Shown piece after piece: positions 11,148 to 22,633 of a stretch of DNA of 64,000 nt. The first letter of the stretch is position 1, and each line of letters opens with the position of its first letter. The notes under the pieces were generated by a model. It had not been told where the DNA came from. It did no database searches and worked only from the letters and a program-made list of their open reading frames with translations. The stretch is from Cladobotryum mycophilum. Its lineage: Eukaryota > Ascomycota > Sordariomycetes > Hypocreales > Hypocreaceae. Location: NCBI GenBank assembly GCA_036429605.1, contig CM071590.1, positions 5,952,001-6,016,000 on the forward strand, written 5' to 3'. The translations under genes were made by a program, and so were the position numbers.

Positions 11148-13392
11148 GGGGGAGAGTGCCTGAAGGCCAGCTAAGATCTTGAGCTACTTGTAGTACTCGG
11201 CAGAGAGCTCACAGCAGCCAAGAGCCACCGAGTCGGCACTCGTTGAATTGGCGAGACACACCTTGATGACGCCAAGGCCCGTCAACGGCAACGCATGTCA
11301 GAGGGCGTGCAGATGAGGCAAAGGGGCCCGATTGATTGGCTCTTTATTGACCGATTATCGCGAACACAGACTTGTCTTGGGTTTGCAATTCATCACTCAT
11401 GAACTCCGTAATTACTGCCTTTACAAGGAAGATGAGACACCAGAAGAACTCTCCCCTTTAGTAACCTTGTTTTTATTTTCCGACCTGCACAAGACTCATC
11501 GATCCACGCTACACCCGAAGACCTGACACGAGACCTGAGGTTCAGTAGTAGGTGAGCTCGCTGTCCCCATCATGCTCTTTCTCTACACATCCAGAGGCAC
11601 AGAGCCAGTCTCCTCAAGATGCTAGAGGAAAATATATCTTACAAATACAGGCCAGCAGCATAGGGCAGCCAAAACGCACAGAGCCCTTCCTTGTTTGATC
11701 ACAGTATTTTAGACCCTACAGGGCTTAAACATCCCCATCGACCCGCCCGTCCTTGGCACCTTTTCAACCAGCAGCTTGTTCTAGAACGAGCGCACATGAG
11801 CGCCAAATTAAGCCCAGTAGGACTTGATTCCACACAAATATAATGGGTTCTACCCCGTAACTCCCGTGTAAATTTCCGTGGTGTCTAACAAGCATCTCTG
11901 GCTGGTCACATTCATACCCTGCACATCTGCCATCTCGTATGGATACCATGTGGAAGAGAATCTCACGGATGCCTCAGCATAACTCATCGCCAATCCCAAA
12001 ATCGCAACCTCTAGATGACGCTGAATCATAATTCATTCGGCGGTGGTCGAGTCGCCGCAGTGTCTTTGCGGATTACTGATCCACCAAGATCCGCCCGCAC
12101 ATTCAATCTATCAGATTTTAGGCCATAGCTTTCAGTCCATTTCACCATGATCAATTGGGTGTGCCGTACCAGTCAGTGTTGCAACAAGTGCAATCCCGAC
12201 TCCGCATCCCACACACCGCAATAGCCAGGTGCCTTCAAGTTACAACCAAACCATTCTATACATGTTGATCCCTTAGATACAGTGTAAAAATATCATAGCC
12301 TATTGCTTTTACATCCACAAACCTCGACTTGACTCTATCTTGTCAAATGGGCAGACCAGCCAAGTCCTACCTCTCATAACTGGCAAAGCTCGAATCCTTT
12401 AGGGTACCTAGGTAGTCTTGAGCAAAGCCATAAAAGCTATTCATTCATGTGTCTATGAATTCCCACATCGTTATCCCGTCTTGATGTGTTGTGGACGCTA
12501 TACCAAACATATTTATACTTACGTCTTTTATCCGCATCTTTCCTTTAAACTGATTACCTTCACTTGTGGTGCTTTACCATCATCGTCGCCGCTATCCTCC
12601 CTTGCAGCTAACTGCTTACGCGACAAGAGACGCACAGATGGGGGTACAGTAGTAGAAGGGTGATGAGGGAGATAAATTGGCTCCTTGTAGACAACCCGAA
12701 AGTTCATTTCTTCATCATATTTCACTAGAACCTCTCGACCTTGATTCATTGTTCCATAATGATACCCATCTTACTCTGCCTTATTATGGGCTTCTTACAA
12801 GGACACAAGGACGCGCGACCTTTAACGCTACCCGGGACTCTTTTTACCTCCCCGGTCTCTCCTTGATGAACTCACCTGTTTGTCTCCATTATGATGGCTC
12901 AGGATAGAAAAGTAATGGCTATTACATGGGAATTTTCAGAAGTTTGAAGAGCCGTAATACGGTTGGTGACGATAAGTGTATCTAACTTTTGTAGGTAGAG
13001 ACCTAAAAACATCCGTGGATTCTCGGTTGTCATGAAGGGCAATTATCGATGATACAGGAATCAGGTAACACAAAACCCGGACATAGTAAGCGAGTAACTT
13101 TGTGAGTGGGCGATGGGGACTATCCATCCTTTGGAAGAATGCATCATTTAGAATGAGGGGGTCTAGTTCTGCCCAGTCTCCACTGCTCCAGCTTGCATGC
13201 TGCAGCCTCACTTTTGCTGCGGCTTCTGACCCCTCAGTCGCGTCGGTATTATTATAATTTCCACCCTTGCTTTCTCCTCTGGATTTTGGTCTACTTCAAT
13301 TCCCACTCTGCTAGGTATTTAAGTGTCAATTATTCGATATTACGTTTGCATTTTGTTCAATCTGGATCACGAGGAATTCGCCGCTGCCTCAT
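11148..13392. other. 2.2 kb intergenic region between divergent genes
   Basis: It separates the FluG-like gene (minus strand) from the Ser/Arg-rich gene (plus strand) and should hold both promoters. ORFs inside are short and mutually overlapping, without domains. No RNA gene or repeat recognised. Confidence 0.5.
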
Positions 13393-15255
13393 ATGGACGT
13401 CCCGGGTTTGGCGGAGGGGATTGGCCGCCCAGAGAGCCTGCGATCCTCAAGTTCTGAGAGTGTCGTTGTCGCAAACAAGAAAAATTTGGGAACCCCGGGA
13501 TTTCCTGAAAGCTATGAATCGAGTTCAAGAAAAAATGAAAGTATACGAGAGCCTAGCTACTCTAGTAGTGATTCGAACAGTCCAAACGCTCCAACTGCTC
13601 AAGGCCACCAGACAAATGTCAAGAGTCAACGGTTTGTAATGCTTACAGCTCCAACGGCAAACGCTCCAAAAAAGGAATCCAATTTGGTATCTGGGGACAG
13701 GGGCACTGGGAGGCGACAACGTCGTGGGGCATCCGTTGAAGACGTTGAAGATGAATCAGACACACGCAACGAGAAGAAGCGCAAAGGATCTACCTTGCAA
13801 GATGTAAGGGAATCGGATTCTCATTTAGCACAGCGGGGAAGTTCCATCGAATCTGGGGGGTCTTACGAACGGACAAGAGACTCTTCACCATACCTAAGGA
13901 GACCTAGGATTTGGCGAGAACAGCTTCGGAGATTATCGGAAGAGTTTTCAACTGAAGAAAGAAGTCCAGTTAGGTATAATGAATTGAATGGAAGACCAGA
14001 ATGGGAACGAAGACGAGGGAGGTCTCCAACGCTCATAAGGTACTATGGGGGTGACAGCGAATATGCCTCAAACAGGACAAGGAGAAGGGAACGGAGTCCC
14101 CGAGATTTCAAAAGGATCAGTAGACCAACCAGACAGACAAGATCTCCACCAATCATATCTAGAGGATACTATGCGAGTGATAGCAGCGTTGATTCAGACC
14201 GATGGATGGGCGAAGAAGAGAGTTCCGAGAGATCTAGAAGACTTAATCACCCACCACCGCAGCCTGGAGGATATATTTCAAGGCAGGAGGAATGGGAAAA
14301 CTATAGAACTGGAAGGCAAGAGTCAGAGAGGGCTCAAAGATTTCACCAGCCGAGCCAAATGCGACCTTTGTCGCCCTCATCTACCTGGGACTTTGATCAG
14401 CGTGCTGATCGATACACATCAAGGGGTGAAGAGGACGATGCTTGGGAATATGCAGGGTCTCGTCGACCAATAGAGCAGATCAAACATGGAAATTCATCAT
14501 CAAATCCAAGGCGATATGGGATTTACAACCGAACAATTGCCAGTCAGACAGACGATCTAGACTCACACTACAAAGGGCCAAGGATGCATACTGAAGCGTG
14601 GCCAAACTCAAATGAAGATCTCACTGCTCAGACCTGGAGAGAGATCGGACAGAGTGACCGAACCAGGATCAGAGTACGGGGATTCGCAATTCCCCACATT
14701 CTCCAGCAATAATCCACCGAGGGGTTTGAGTGATACGCGCCAGAGCAGCCCAGCTATGGCGCAAAAACCACGACAAATCCGTTGCCAGCACGACAGGAAT
14801 ACAGAAACGACGTTGAACAGGGTTTAAACAACAGGAGGGATGTTGAAATGATGATGAACTGTGCTGACCAAAGTACCATCTTTGGGGGGTGGAAAAGTAT
14901 CGTCTTTCCATTAACGAACAACTAAAGAATGATACCGCGGCAACGTGTGAACCACCACAAGTTCCTGGAGGTCGTAAGCTTCCCGACGAAGCGTTAGTAT
15001 GGCATGAATCGACGACCTGTTTGACGAATATCGGTTCTACTACGCTTCGAAGTATCCATGCAATAGAGGTCTCGACCGATGAGTCGGGGAGAGGAAAAGT
15101 TAGCATTATATGCCCCGAGGGCCCAAGAAAGACGGAGCAGGGTTCGTCTTTGGTTCAAACACGATGGCTGTAAGAATCGACTTGATATCTGATGGTTTAC
15201 TCGCTAAGGAATTCCTTTTTTACAGCCATGTCCGCGTGTCAACGTTGAGTCTTGA
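13393..15255 (+). pseudogene. Decayed gene for a Ser/Arg-rich disordered protein with a conserved C-terminal block
   Basis: The first 430 codons (13393-14670) encode a charged, low-complexity protein rich in Ser, Arg and Glu (RRGRSP, RRERSP-type patches). Coding similarity continues but changes frame. Frame 1 resumes after stops at 14710 and 14731; these could sit in a weak intron, about 14674-14745. Frame 1 moves to frame 0 at a run of six G (14884-14889), then to frame 2 near 15108-15110. A clean intron (15170-15225, GTAAGA to TACAG) and a stop at 15253-15255 follow. The C-terminal block (EKYRLSINEQLKND, then PRGPKKDG) looks conserved and may belong to a fungal domain of unknown function (DUF8035-like, from memory only). 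Both frame changes equal loss of one base. Pseudogene is the simplest reading; sequencing error in short runs is the alternative. Confidence 0.6.
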
Positions 15256-15323
15256 GACTCTTGAGGTGTGTTTGTCGATTTTAATACTGGAAGTTATTGC
15301 TAATATAGTATTAGAGTATTGTC

Positions 15324-18300
15324 ATGGAATGCCCGTTTATTAATGCTGACATGATGAGGATTGTCCTCATATTATTGAAGAAAGTCAAAGAAAAATTCAT
15401 GACCAAATCAGAGATGGGAACTCATATGGACCTTAATGCAATTCTTCGGTGCATTGGCGAGTATCCCGGGTCTCGTGGTGCTAAGGAAAGTAGAGAGACA
15501 TCCGCTATTTTCCTCAATTCTCCCCATATTACACACACGCCAGCCTCTGGCCATGGCATGGCGCATGCGGCGTCCGATAGTAGCCAATTTCACCAAACCC
15601 TTCTTCAGAGCTTTTATGGGTTTGACGTTGGTGAAGGGCGGGAGAACGTCCAGGTTATCAGAAAAATGTCGAAGAAAGATTCGAAAAATAACTCTTTATT
15701 CGTCAGTCAACTTTGGTGTCTTCTTATTGGATCCAACCTTCTTATCACATTCTCTGATCAATCGGACGAGGAGGTCTGCGGCGATTCCATTATTATAAGC
15801 CCTCGAATTTCTGGAAACAGAGAACCCATCACCATTAAACTACTCGACGACAACCAATGCCAACATGCCATCGTCATTGATCCTGATTACAATTATGTTG
15901 ACTTTTTAAGACACGCCGTGGCTGTAGTCAAGGGAGCCGTCAGGGACGCGGTTGAGTATGAACTTGTTGGGATAGATGATGAGGCCCTTACACCTATAAG
16001 GTGGCTTGATATCTTGAGAAGTCAGCGATCGGAGCTATATGCATTCAAGTTACAAAGGAAACCGAGGCAACAGTTATTCGAATCCCAGTCTAATCGCCAA
16101 AGGGCATCCAGTATCCTAGGTAAACACCCAAGCATGCAACGGATCGGCAAGGGTAAATATTTGGATGCGACTCGTCTAGACAACCGCAGAGAGGCGACTC
16201 GTGGAATGGAGCAGTATTTAACTTCGCGCTCTTTAAGAAACGGAACGGTGGGTGAGAGTTCGCTGGAAGGTGATGGGAAGAATAGGTTGAAATGGGTATC
16301 CACAGAGCAGTTCACTCACGGTGTACAGACCTCTAACAATAGCCATTTGGAGGGTGATGCGAATAGCACTCAGCTTATTTTGTCTGGCGTGCCTAGATTT
16401 ACGCAACGCTCGGATATCGCCAGTGTAGAGTCTCTAAGGGACAGGAGACAGGAGCACCAAAGCATAAAGACCGATGAATATCTACGCCAAAACGCAGGCA
16501 TCGTAGTCAGTGAGGTTGCTTTGCAGGCACAGGACCCAGAAGTCTATGATCTCAGCACCGTGTCAGAACCGCTTGAAGAAAGCTTATATGATACTGATAG
16601 CAACTCAAATGTAGGTAGTGTATTCTCCTGGCCTTCAGGATACGTGACAGCTGATATTGAGGAAATTATAGGACACCGTCTCATTGATTCAAGAATCCTT
16701 CGAGCAGGTTCATCGGCCGCCCCCAGATCGAATCTCCCCTCCAACTTTATCACGACGCAGTACTGTTCATTTTGAGACGCCCGACGATAGGCAGGAACGG
16801 AGCTCTGCAATCCATGATGGAGCCATCCCAGATGTTCATGCGAATCCACTGGGACTCCCCCGCCAGCCTCCTTCAATGACTCCCTTTTTCATCTGGCAGG
16901 TGACAAAAAAAGAAGATTCAGTAACAGCAGGGTCTGAGGAATCAGACAAGACTGCGGTGAAGATTCTGAGTCAGCTAAGTAGAAAACTATCAGAAGAGGA
17001 TATTGGGAAGCTATATTTGAGGACGCCTAAATATTGGATGGATGATCTAATGCGCAGGCACCGATTGAAAGGGACCTCACCTGGCGACAACGTTACACAT
17101 ACGCATGATGGTCTTTCCACGGAGTCGGTTAGTAAAGTATTTACAATAACATTGGATTCAAATTGGCTGATACGTAAATTCAGATATCTCGTTCTCACGA
17201 CATAACGACTGAGAATAAGAGCGAGTCTCAATTCGAGGGAATGGGACAAGCATCAGCTAGTGATGAGACGTTGGACGGAAAGCGCGAGAGCGAACCAACA
17301 AGTCAGCGAGGAGAGTGGAATGGTCCCAAGCTTGGTAGTGAAACCTCACTCAATGATCATGAGTCCGCTTCTATCGACATGCATACGACGGATTTTTTAA
17401 GAAACGAGAGGGCCCTAATGATTGACTTGCTTGAGATTAGCCAGGACATCCTTTGGGCATTTACCCCAAAAACCAGAGGGCCTTCTATTCACGATCTTTG
17501 TCGACGATTTTGGGGATGTCTAGATATTATCTTCCGGGTGGGTCGATCATGCATCTATCCACCGCTCAAGATTCTAGTGATTCTGATTAAAGCTATAGCA
17601 AATGACTTGGGATGAAGCTGACAATGAAGCTGGCGATGGAGTTGCCAATAAGAGCAAGTACACCATCCGTGACTTTGACGAGGGAAGTGTGGAGGCAAGC
17701 CAGCCGGATGCGACGCCACCTGCTCTCGGGAAGAAGTGGTCCAAGTGCCTTGAGTGTACGATGGGTAAAGATTACTACTCTGCCACCAAAGCCTTGGAGC
17801 ATCTTCATACGGAACACATCAGCTGTAGTGGCAAAACTCATAGACCATACGAAGATCCTTGCTTTGTGTGGCTCGATCGTATGTGGGAAACCGGCCCCAG
17901 AAGATCCGGGGTAGCCATCATGCAAGCGGTTGAAGAATTCGTTACCATGCTTGTGCCAATTAGAAGCATGATTAATGAGTTACATGTTCTGGTGGCCAGA
18001 GCTTGGGATACTCGTATTGATGGGGGGACCTCAGCGCCTCTACCGCGATTGCCGAGGAATCTAGTAGATGCATTTCGAAAGATCGTCCTGATGTTTATCC
18101 TTCAGTCGCAAAGCTTATCTCTTCAGAACAGACTTAGTACTACGGACGATTCTCTCAGGGCACACAGAGCACAGATCCGCCGCAAGATTGAGCGTTTCGA
18201 TGATCTACAACAGCATGCAAGAGATAAGGCCATCTCATTCTTGGAAGCGGCAAAGAAGGATATCATTCTTCTTGGAAACACGTCTCGAAACATTGATAAT

Positions 18301-19266
18301 TTGGACATTGAAGCAGTGGGAACCGAATTTCTTGTTCTTGCTCTGATATCCGCCAGCCAGAATAAGCTACTGATGGTTGAGACGCCGGCCTTGCCTCCTC
18401 AAAAGACCTCGGTCATCAAGCTCTACTTTGATTACATGTCCCGACTTCACTTCCAGGCAAATCGTCGGCCAAAGAAACGGGTCTTCCTGGACATACACGA
18501 CTTTGAAGAAGAGCTGGATGCCTTCAGGAAAGTAGTCTGGGCCCAGACAGGGTTGCTGGGTAAATATCACCTCATCACCTGCCCAAACTCGTTCAAGGTG
18601 ACGAGCATGACGAGAGTAGGCCAGCACCCGGCTGAAACGTCATATGCCACTTCTCAGCAGAATCGGGTTGATAATTTATTGGATGAAATCGGAACACTGA
18701 AGACAAAGGCAAAGACATTGAAAGAGCAGGTAAAGCAAACAATCGAGATTGTAGAGGAGGACCACGGCAAAGCGATCCGGGTCTTCACCATAGTTACGCT
18801 CTTTTTCCTACCTCTATCCTTTGTCTCAAGCTTCATGGGGATGAATACGACGGATATTAGGAATACAAACTACTCCCAGCGAGTCTTTTGGATGACCTCG
18901 ATACCAATTACGCTGGTAGTTGTGGTCTTGGCACTTAGTTATGGGTACAAGGGAGACGAGATCAGCGATTTTTTGATACAAAAGATGACTGATTGGAAGA
19001 ACGCGCATACACCACGTCCCAGAGACACGAGGGGCGGAAACTACACCAATGGGGCACTGGGAGATGAATCCCAAAGGGCGGCAACGTTTATAACGATAGG
19101 GAGCGTTTCGAGTGAGCATCGCCCAGTCTTGAACAAGCTCAGTAGGGGACGGGCAATCAGGCAAGAGGGGATGGATGTGCTAGAATCATTTCGTGAGAAA
19201 CGAAGGCGAGGAAAGAGGGCAGTCACGTCTTGGTTGAGGAATGCAAAGGAAGGACTCCCAAAATAG
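15324..19266 (+). CDS. CorA-like Mg2+ transporter family membrane protein (long fungal form)
   Basis: Four exons (15324-16610, 16708-17127, 17184-17537, 17599-19266) give 1242 residues. The C-terminus has two membrane segments with the CorA signature GMN between them (at about 18838-18848, in FMGMNTTDIRN). A long helical stretch precedes it, as in CorA/ZntB proteins. The N-terminal half holds a conserved globular region (LWCLLIGSNLLITF, then VDFLRHAVAVVKGAV) and disordered Ser-rich segments. At the start of exon 4 a Cys-x2-Cys ... His-x2-x-His pattern (about 17746-17818) suggests a small zinc-binding unit. Substrate is unproven: many fungal CorA-like proteins with such extensions have no known transport function. 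The start at 15324 is uncertain because the first 80 codons look less conserved. Intron 2 could use a donor at 17128 or 17137, both in phase. Confidence 0.72.
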
Positions 19267-20916
19267 AATGGAAAATAAGATGGTTACATTACATGCTGCA
19301 AAAACTGACTTGTTCCTTGGAGCTACATATCTTGCCCAAGGTGTTACTTACATGCTTAGAGAATGATCGTAATGGAACGAATTCGTTATGTGTAAGAATG
19401 CAAATAGTTCGACATGATGCCCCAGATATCACGATCCCAATGGCATCAGTCTCACTTTCTTCAATCACATCAGCCAGTCATCTTCCATTGTAGAAGAATA
19501 TGAAGGATAGGTCAATTTCTATACGCAGACATAACCTAATTCCTGTGTCTGAATGTGCGATATTTGGTCAAATTATGAGAGTATTGTTTATTCTTTCTTA
19601 CCGCCTCCTGGCTAGTATCAAACACAGAAGATATGAGGTAGGTATCTTACCCGTGGAGCACCGCTTGGCCGGTCGTGGGAAAATGCGCCAGACTAATAGC
19701 CATTTGATCGATGATTTCTTCTTCTCTGGTGGTGATGCCGACTTTTTCCTATGAATCCATCCATAGTTTTTTTGACATCCATACCAGTTCATCGCTCGAT
19801 TCAAACTTAGGAGAACTGGAGTCCAGTCATTGGATGGCCGAGCCCCCAGTCATCTGCGAGGCCTGTATGACTGCTATCCATTCCGTTGGGCGTCCTGCTA
19901 CGAGACGCGACGCGACGCCTCCACCCGGTCAGGCATTTATACAGATTCCCTCGGGCTTCAAACAATCCGTCAGACAACAAAGCCAAACTTTATTCCCAAG
20001 CAAACCTCTCTCGCACCCAAGTGTTTACTCTAGAGTCTACAGACGCCATTATGGATCCCGTGCTAATGCCTAAATGCTTAATTATTCACGTAAATTTAGG
20101 CACCCAAAATGCGTTCATGTAAACAACCGATGGCCTCTTTCTATCAACAACATCCGTCGGATCTCCCCCTCGCTATAGGACTTGTAAAACCTATACCCTC
20201 TGTTAAATTTATTGCTCATATTCAGCTCTGTGCATTATATATGCATATTACATAAAATTGAATTATTTGACGCTCGTTTGCGTTGCTATCCTTCGGCGGA
20301 GAAAGGCCCACTTCATGAGGTCCATTACCAGTCAAAGAGAGTTGCCATATACATAAGGCGTGCTGCAGAAATCTACATACCTTATCTCCTCATCACATTT
20401 CATACTGGTACTTTGATAACCGCCCTCTTCGTCATTCGCCCGCGGGTGCCTCCGCTGCGAATGCATAATGATCCCTGTCTTTCAATCACAGCAGCCCGAG
20501 CCACGCGCACACATAACATTAACACCCTGCTATATTGTATTTCTGTCCCACAGTCATTAACATTGGGCCTCTATGCATTGACAGATGCACTCCTTCCGAG
20601 AGCCCTCTACTCCTGTGACGAAAACTTCTTGACTCCAGTGCATCGCGTCATGCGTTGGCAATAGTTGCGTAGACATGCATTACCAGGAGTCGGCGTATGT
20701 GTTATCACCCGATCGGCTAGACCAACCCATAGGTCGAGTATTGATGTTTGTTTCATCAATTAAGCATGATCCTTGGCTATACAGCTGTTTCTATGCCGTT
20801 TAATGCTTCCAAGCCAACGGTTAGTATAACATTCAACACAGGGTTTTGTCAGAATATAAACTTTGAAGCTAGATTTTAGGTCATTGTGAGTTTGTATAAT
20901 GATTTCTTGGATTGTC
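19267..20916. other. 1.65 kb intergenic region
   Basis: Downstream of both flanking genes (the CorA-like gene on plus, the unknown gene on minus), so it holds their 3' ends. AT-rich, with only short unsupported ORFs (around 19711-20122 and 20212-20664). Nothing recognised. Confidence 0.5.
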
Positions 20917-21894
20917 TCAAGCTCGTTTTGGTTTCATAGGCTGCAGACCAGCCTCGTCTATCAACTTGCTTAGATGATCGCCTTCTGCCAAGTCTCCCAA
21001 CCTTTCCTTGTTCACTTTATGCAATATCTTCTGGCCAGCTCTATTTATCCCTCCGACCTGATCCTGGGTGGATGGGTGAAAATAAACTGGGTCATCCTCT
21101 GGTTTCCCCAATCGAAAGAATCGCCGGCGTTCCTCCTCAAAGTCATGCCAGAAACCGGCCTGGATCCGCATATCAAATACCGCGCTGAACGATATTGGCT
21201 GGTTATCCTTGGTGTGTGATCTCTCGATAAGTACGGCAAGATGAAAGTACGGCTTGACACCGTACATTTGAAGTTTGTTTTGCTCGCAATACCAGTTGAC
21301 TCCGTAGACTCTCTGGGCTGTGCCTGTATCACAAACTAGGATATCTGCAGTGCCCCGGTCGAAATGCGTTCTGGTGTAGGATGAACTGGCCTCTGTGCTG
21401 CATTTGACGCCAACATTGACATACTTTTCAATGCCCAAGGATCCACCATATGTTGTCGAGGTCGATACGCTTTCCTCGGATGGGTTCCATTCCTCTTGCT
21501 GAACAAATGGTGCGTAAGCTACCACGGCTGGCGCGGCATCTTCCTCATTTCGCGGTTTTATCTTTGTGTCTTCGCCAAATTTGAGCCACATTCTGGCAGA
21601 CTGGTATCGGAAATTTGGCGTTTGGCACTGAAGGGTGACGCCTAACACGAGGAGCGTCATGGGTTTGATTCGATCTGGAGTTTCCCATCCATGAACGCAA
21701 AGGACAATCTCGACTTTCTTTCTGAACCTAGACTCAGGCGGTGTGTCGTGCAGAAATGGCCGCTGCCATCTGTTGTTCTTTGGGTTTGATGTTTTGAATG
21801 CGCCTGAAATATCATCTTCATCGAGTTCATCTTCTTCGAAAAACGGCGCCTCGCTTACTCCAGCGACCAGTGAATTTTCTGTGTTACCGTCCAT
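20917..21894 (-). CDS. Uncharacterised fungal protein
   Basis: Single exon; 325 residues from the ATG at 21894 (an upstream in-frame ATG at 21966 would add 24 residues). I do not recognise the family. The N-terminus is acidic (EEDELDEDD), followed by a compact beta-rich-looking region with conserved-looking aromatic residues (VHGWETPDR, GVNWYCEQNKLQMYG, GFWHDFEEERRRFF). There is no signal peptide or membrane segment, so it is probably intracellular. It is divergent from the ankyrin/subtilase gene, about 740 bp away, and could share a promoter region with it. The intact ORF and varied composition support a real gene. Confidence 0.6.
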   Translation of the reverse strand: MDGNTENSLVAGVSEAPFFEEDELDEDDISGAFKTSNPKNNRWQRPFLHDTPPESRFRKKVEIVLCVHGWETPDRIKPMTLLVLGVTLQCQTPNFRYQSARMWLKFGEDTKIKPRNEEDAAPAVVAYAPFVQQEEWNPSEESVSTSTTYGGSLGIEKYVNVGVKCSTEASSSYTRTHFDRGTADILVCDTGTAQRVYGVNWYCEQNKLQMYGVKPYFHLAVLIERSHTKDNQPISFSAVFDMRIQAGFWHDFEEERRRFFRLGKPEDDPVYFHPSTQDQVGGINRAGQKILHKVNKERLGDLAEGDHLSKLIDEAGLQPMKPKRA

Positions 21895-22633
21895 CTTAGG
21901 CGCAACTTTGATATCAGGTTTATTCACCGTAAATATGGCTATATTTATATGCCAAAAAAGAATCAACCAAAATGATGTGATTCGTTGTCACTGTTGGAAA
22001 CAGCAGGATGGATCATCAGACTAGTAGAACTGAGCATCTTCTATGAAGTGCATATACGAACCAAGTGTTGCAATGATGCCCAATGAACGGACTAAGGATT
22101 GGGTATTCTACCTCATATGCGTGACTCGTTTCTTATCAATGTGACGTGTGGGCAAGTGACGGGATGCTGCATAATACCACCAAGGATTCAACATTGACCG
22201 TGAGGGGGCTAGCATGCGCCGACGTCGTCTCGGGCAGGAAACAGGATTGGCTAAAAGGGGTGCTCATTTGCAGCCTGCTTACACCGTTGTGGGGAAATCT
22301 TACGCTCGATAACGTACTGCATACAAATGGCCAGTTATATCAATGGTTCGGTGTGTACTCGTAGCTGTCCAGGGTTGGGGGTGGGGGGCATCACAACTGT
22401 ACCGGTACGTACTCGATTAAGAGCCTTCATCTCTTGTCTTATGATGCACCAAGCTATGCATATTCTGTTCCGCACTTTTCATCAACAGCTTCTTAGACAA
22501 GTGTTTATACGAAATCACTTTCTATTGTTGTTAATTTCTCGCTTCCAATTTGCCCGTCTAGTCGAGTTTCATCCCTTTCCAATCTCAGACATCTTCGATT
22601 GTGCACAGCACCTCATATTTCTCTGGAATCAAG
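21895..22633. other. Divergent promoter region
   Basis: About 740 bp between the minus-strand unknown gene and the plus-strand ankyrin/subtilase gene. Contains pyrimidine-rich tracts near 22550-22620 typical of fungal transcription starts. No gene or repeat found. Confidence 0.45.

Noticed and set aside
14710..14733. Two in-frame stops as proof of pseudogenisation
   Set aside because: A possible 72-bp intron (14674-14745) would remove both, so only the later frameshifts are used as evidence.
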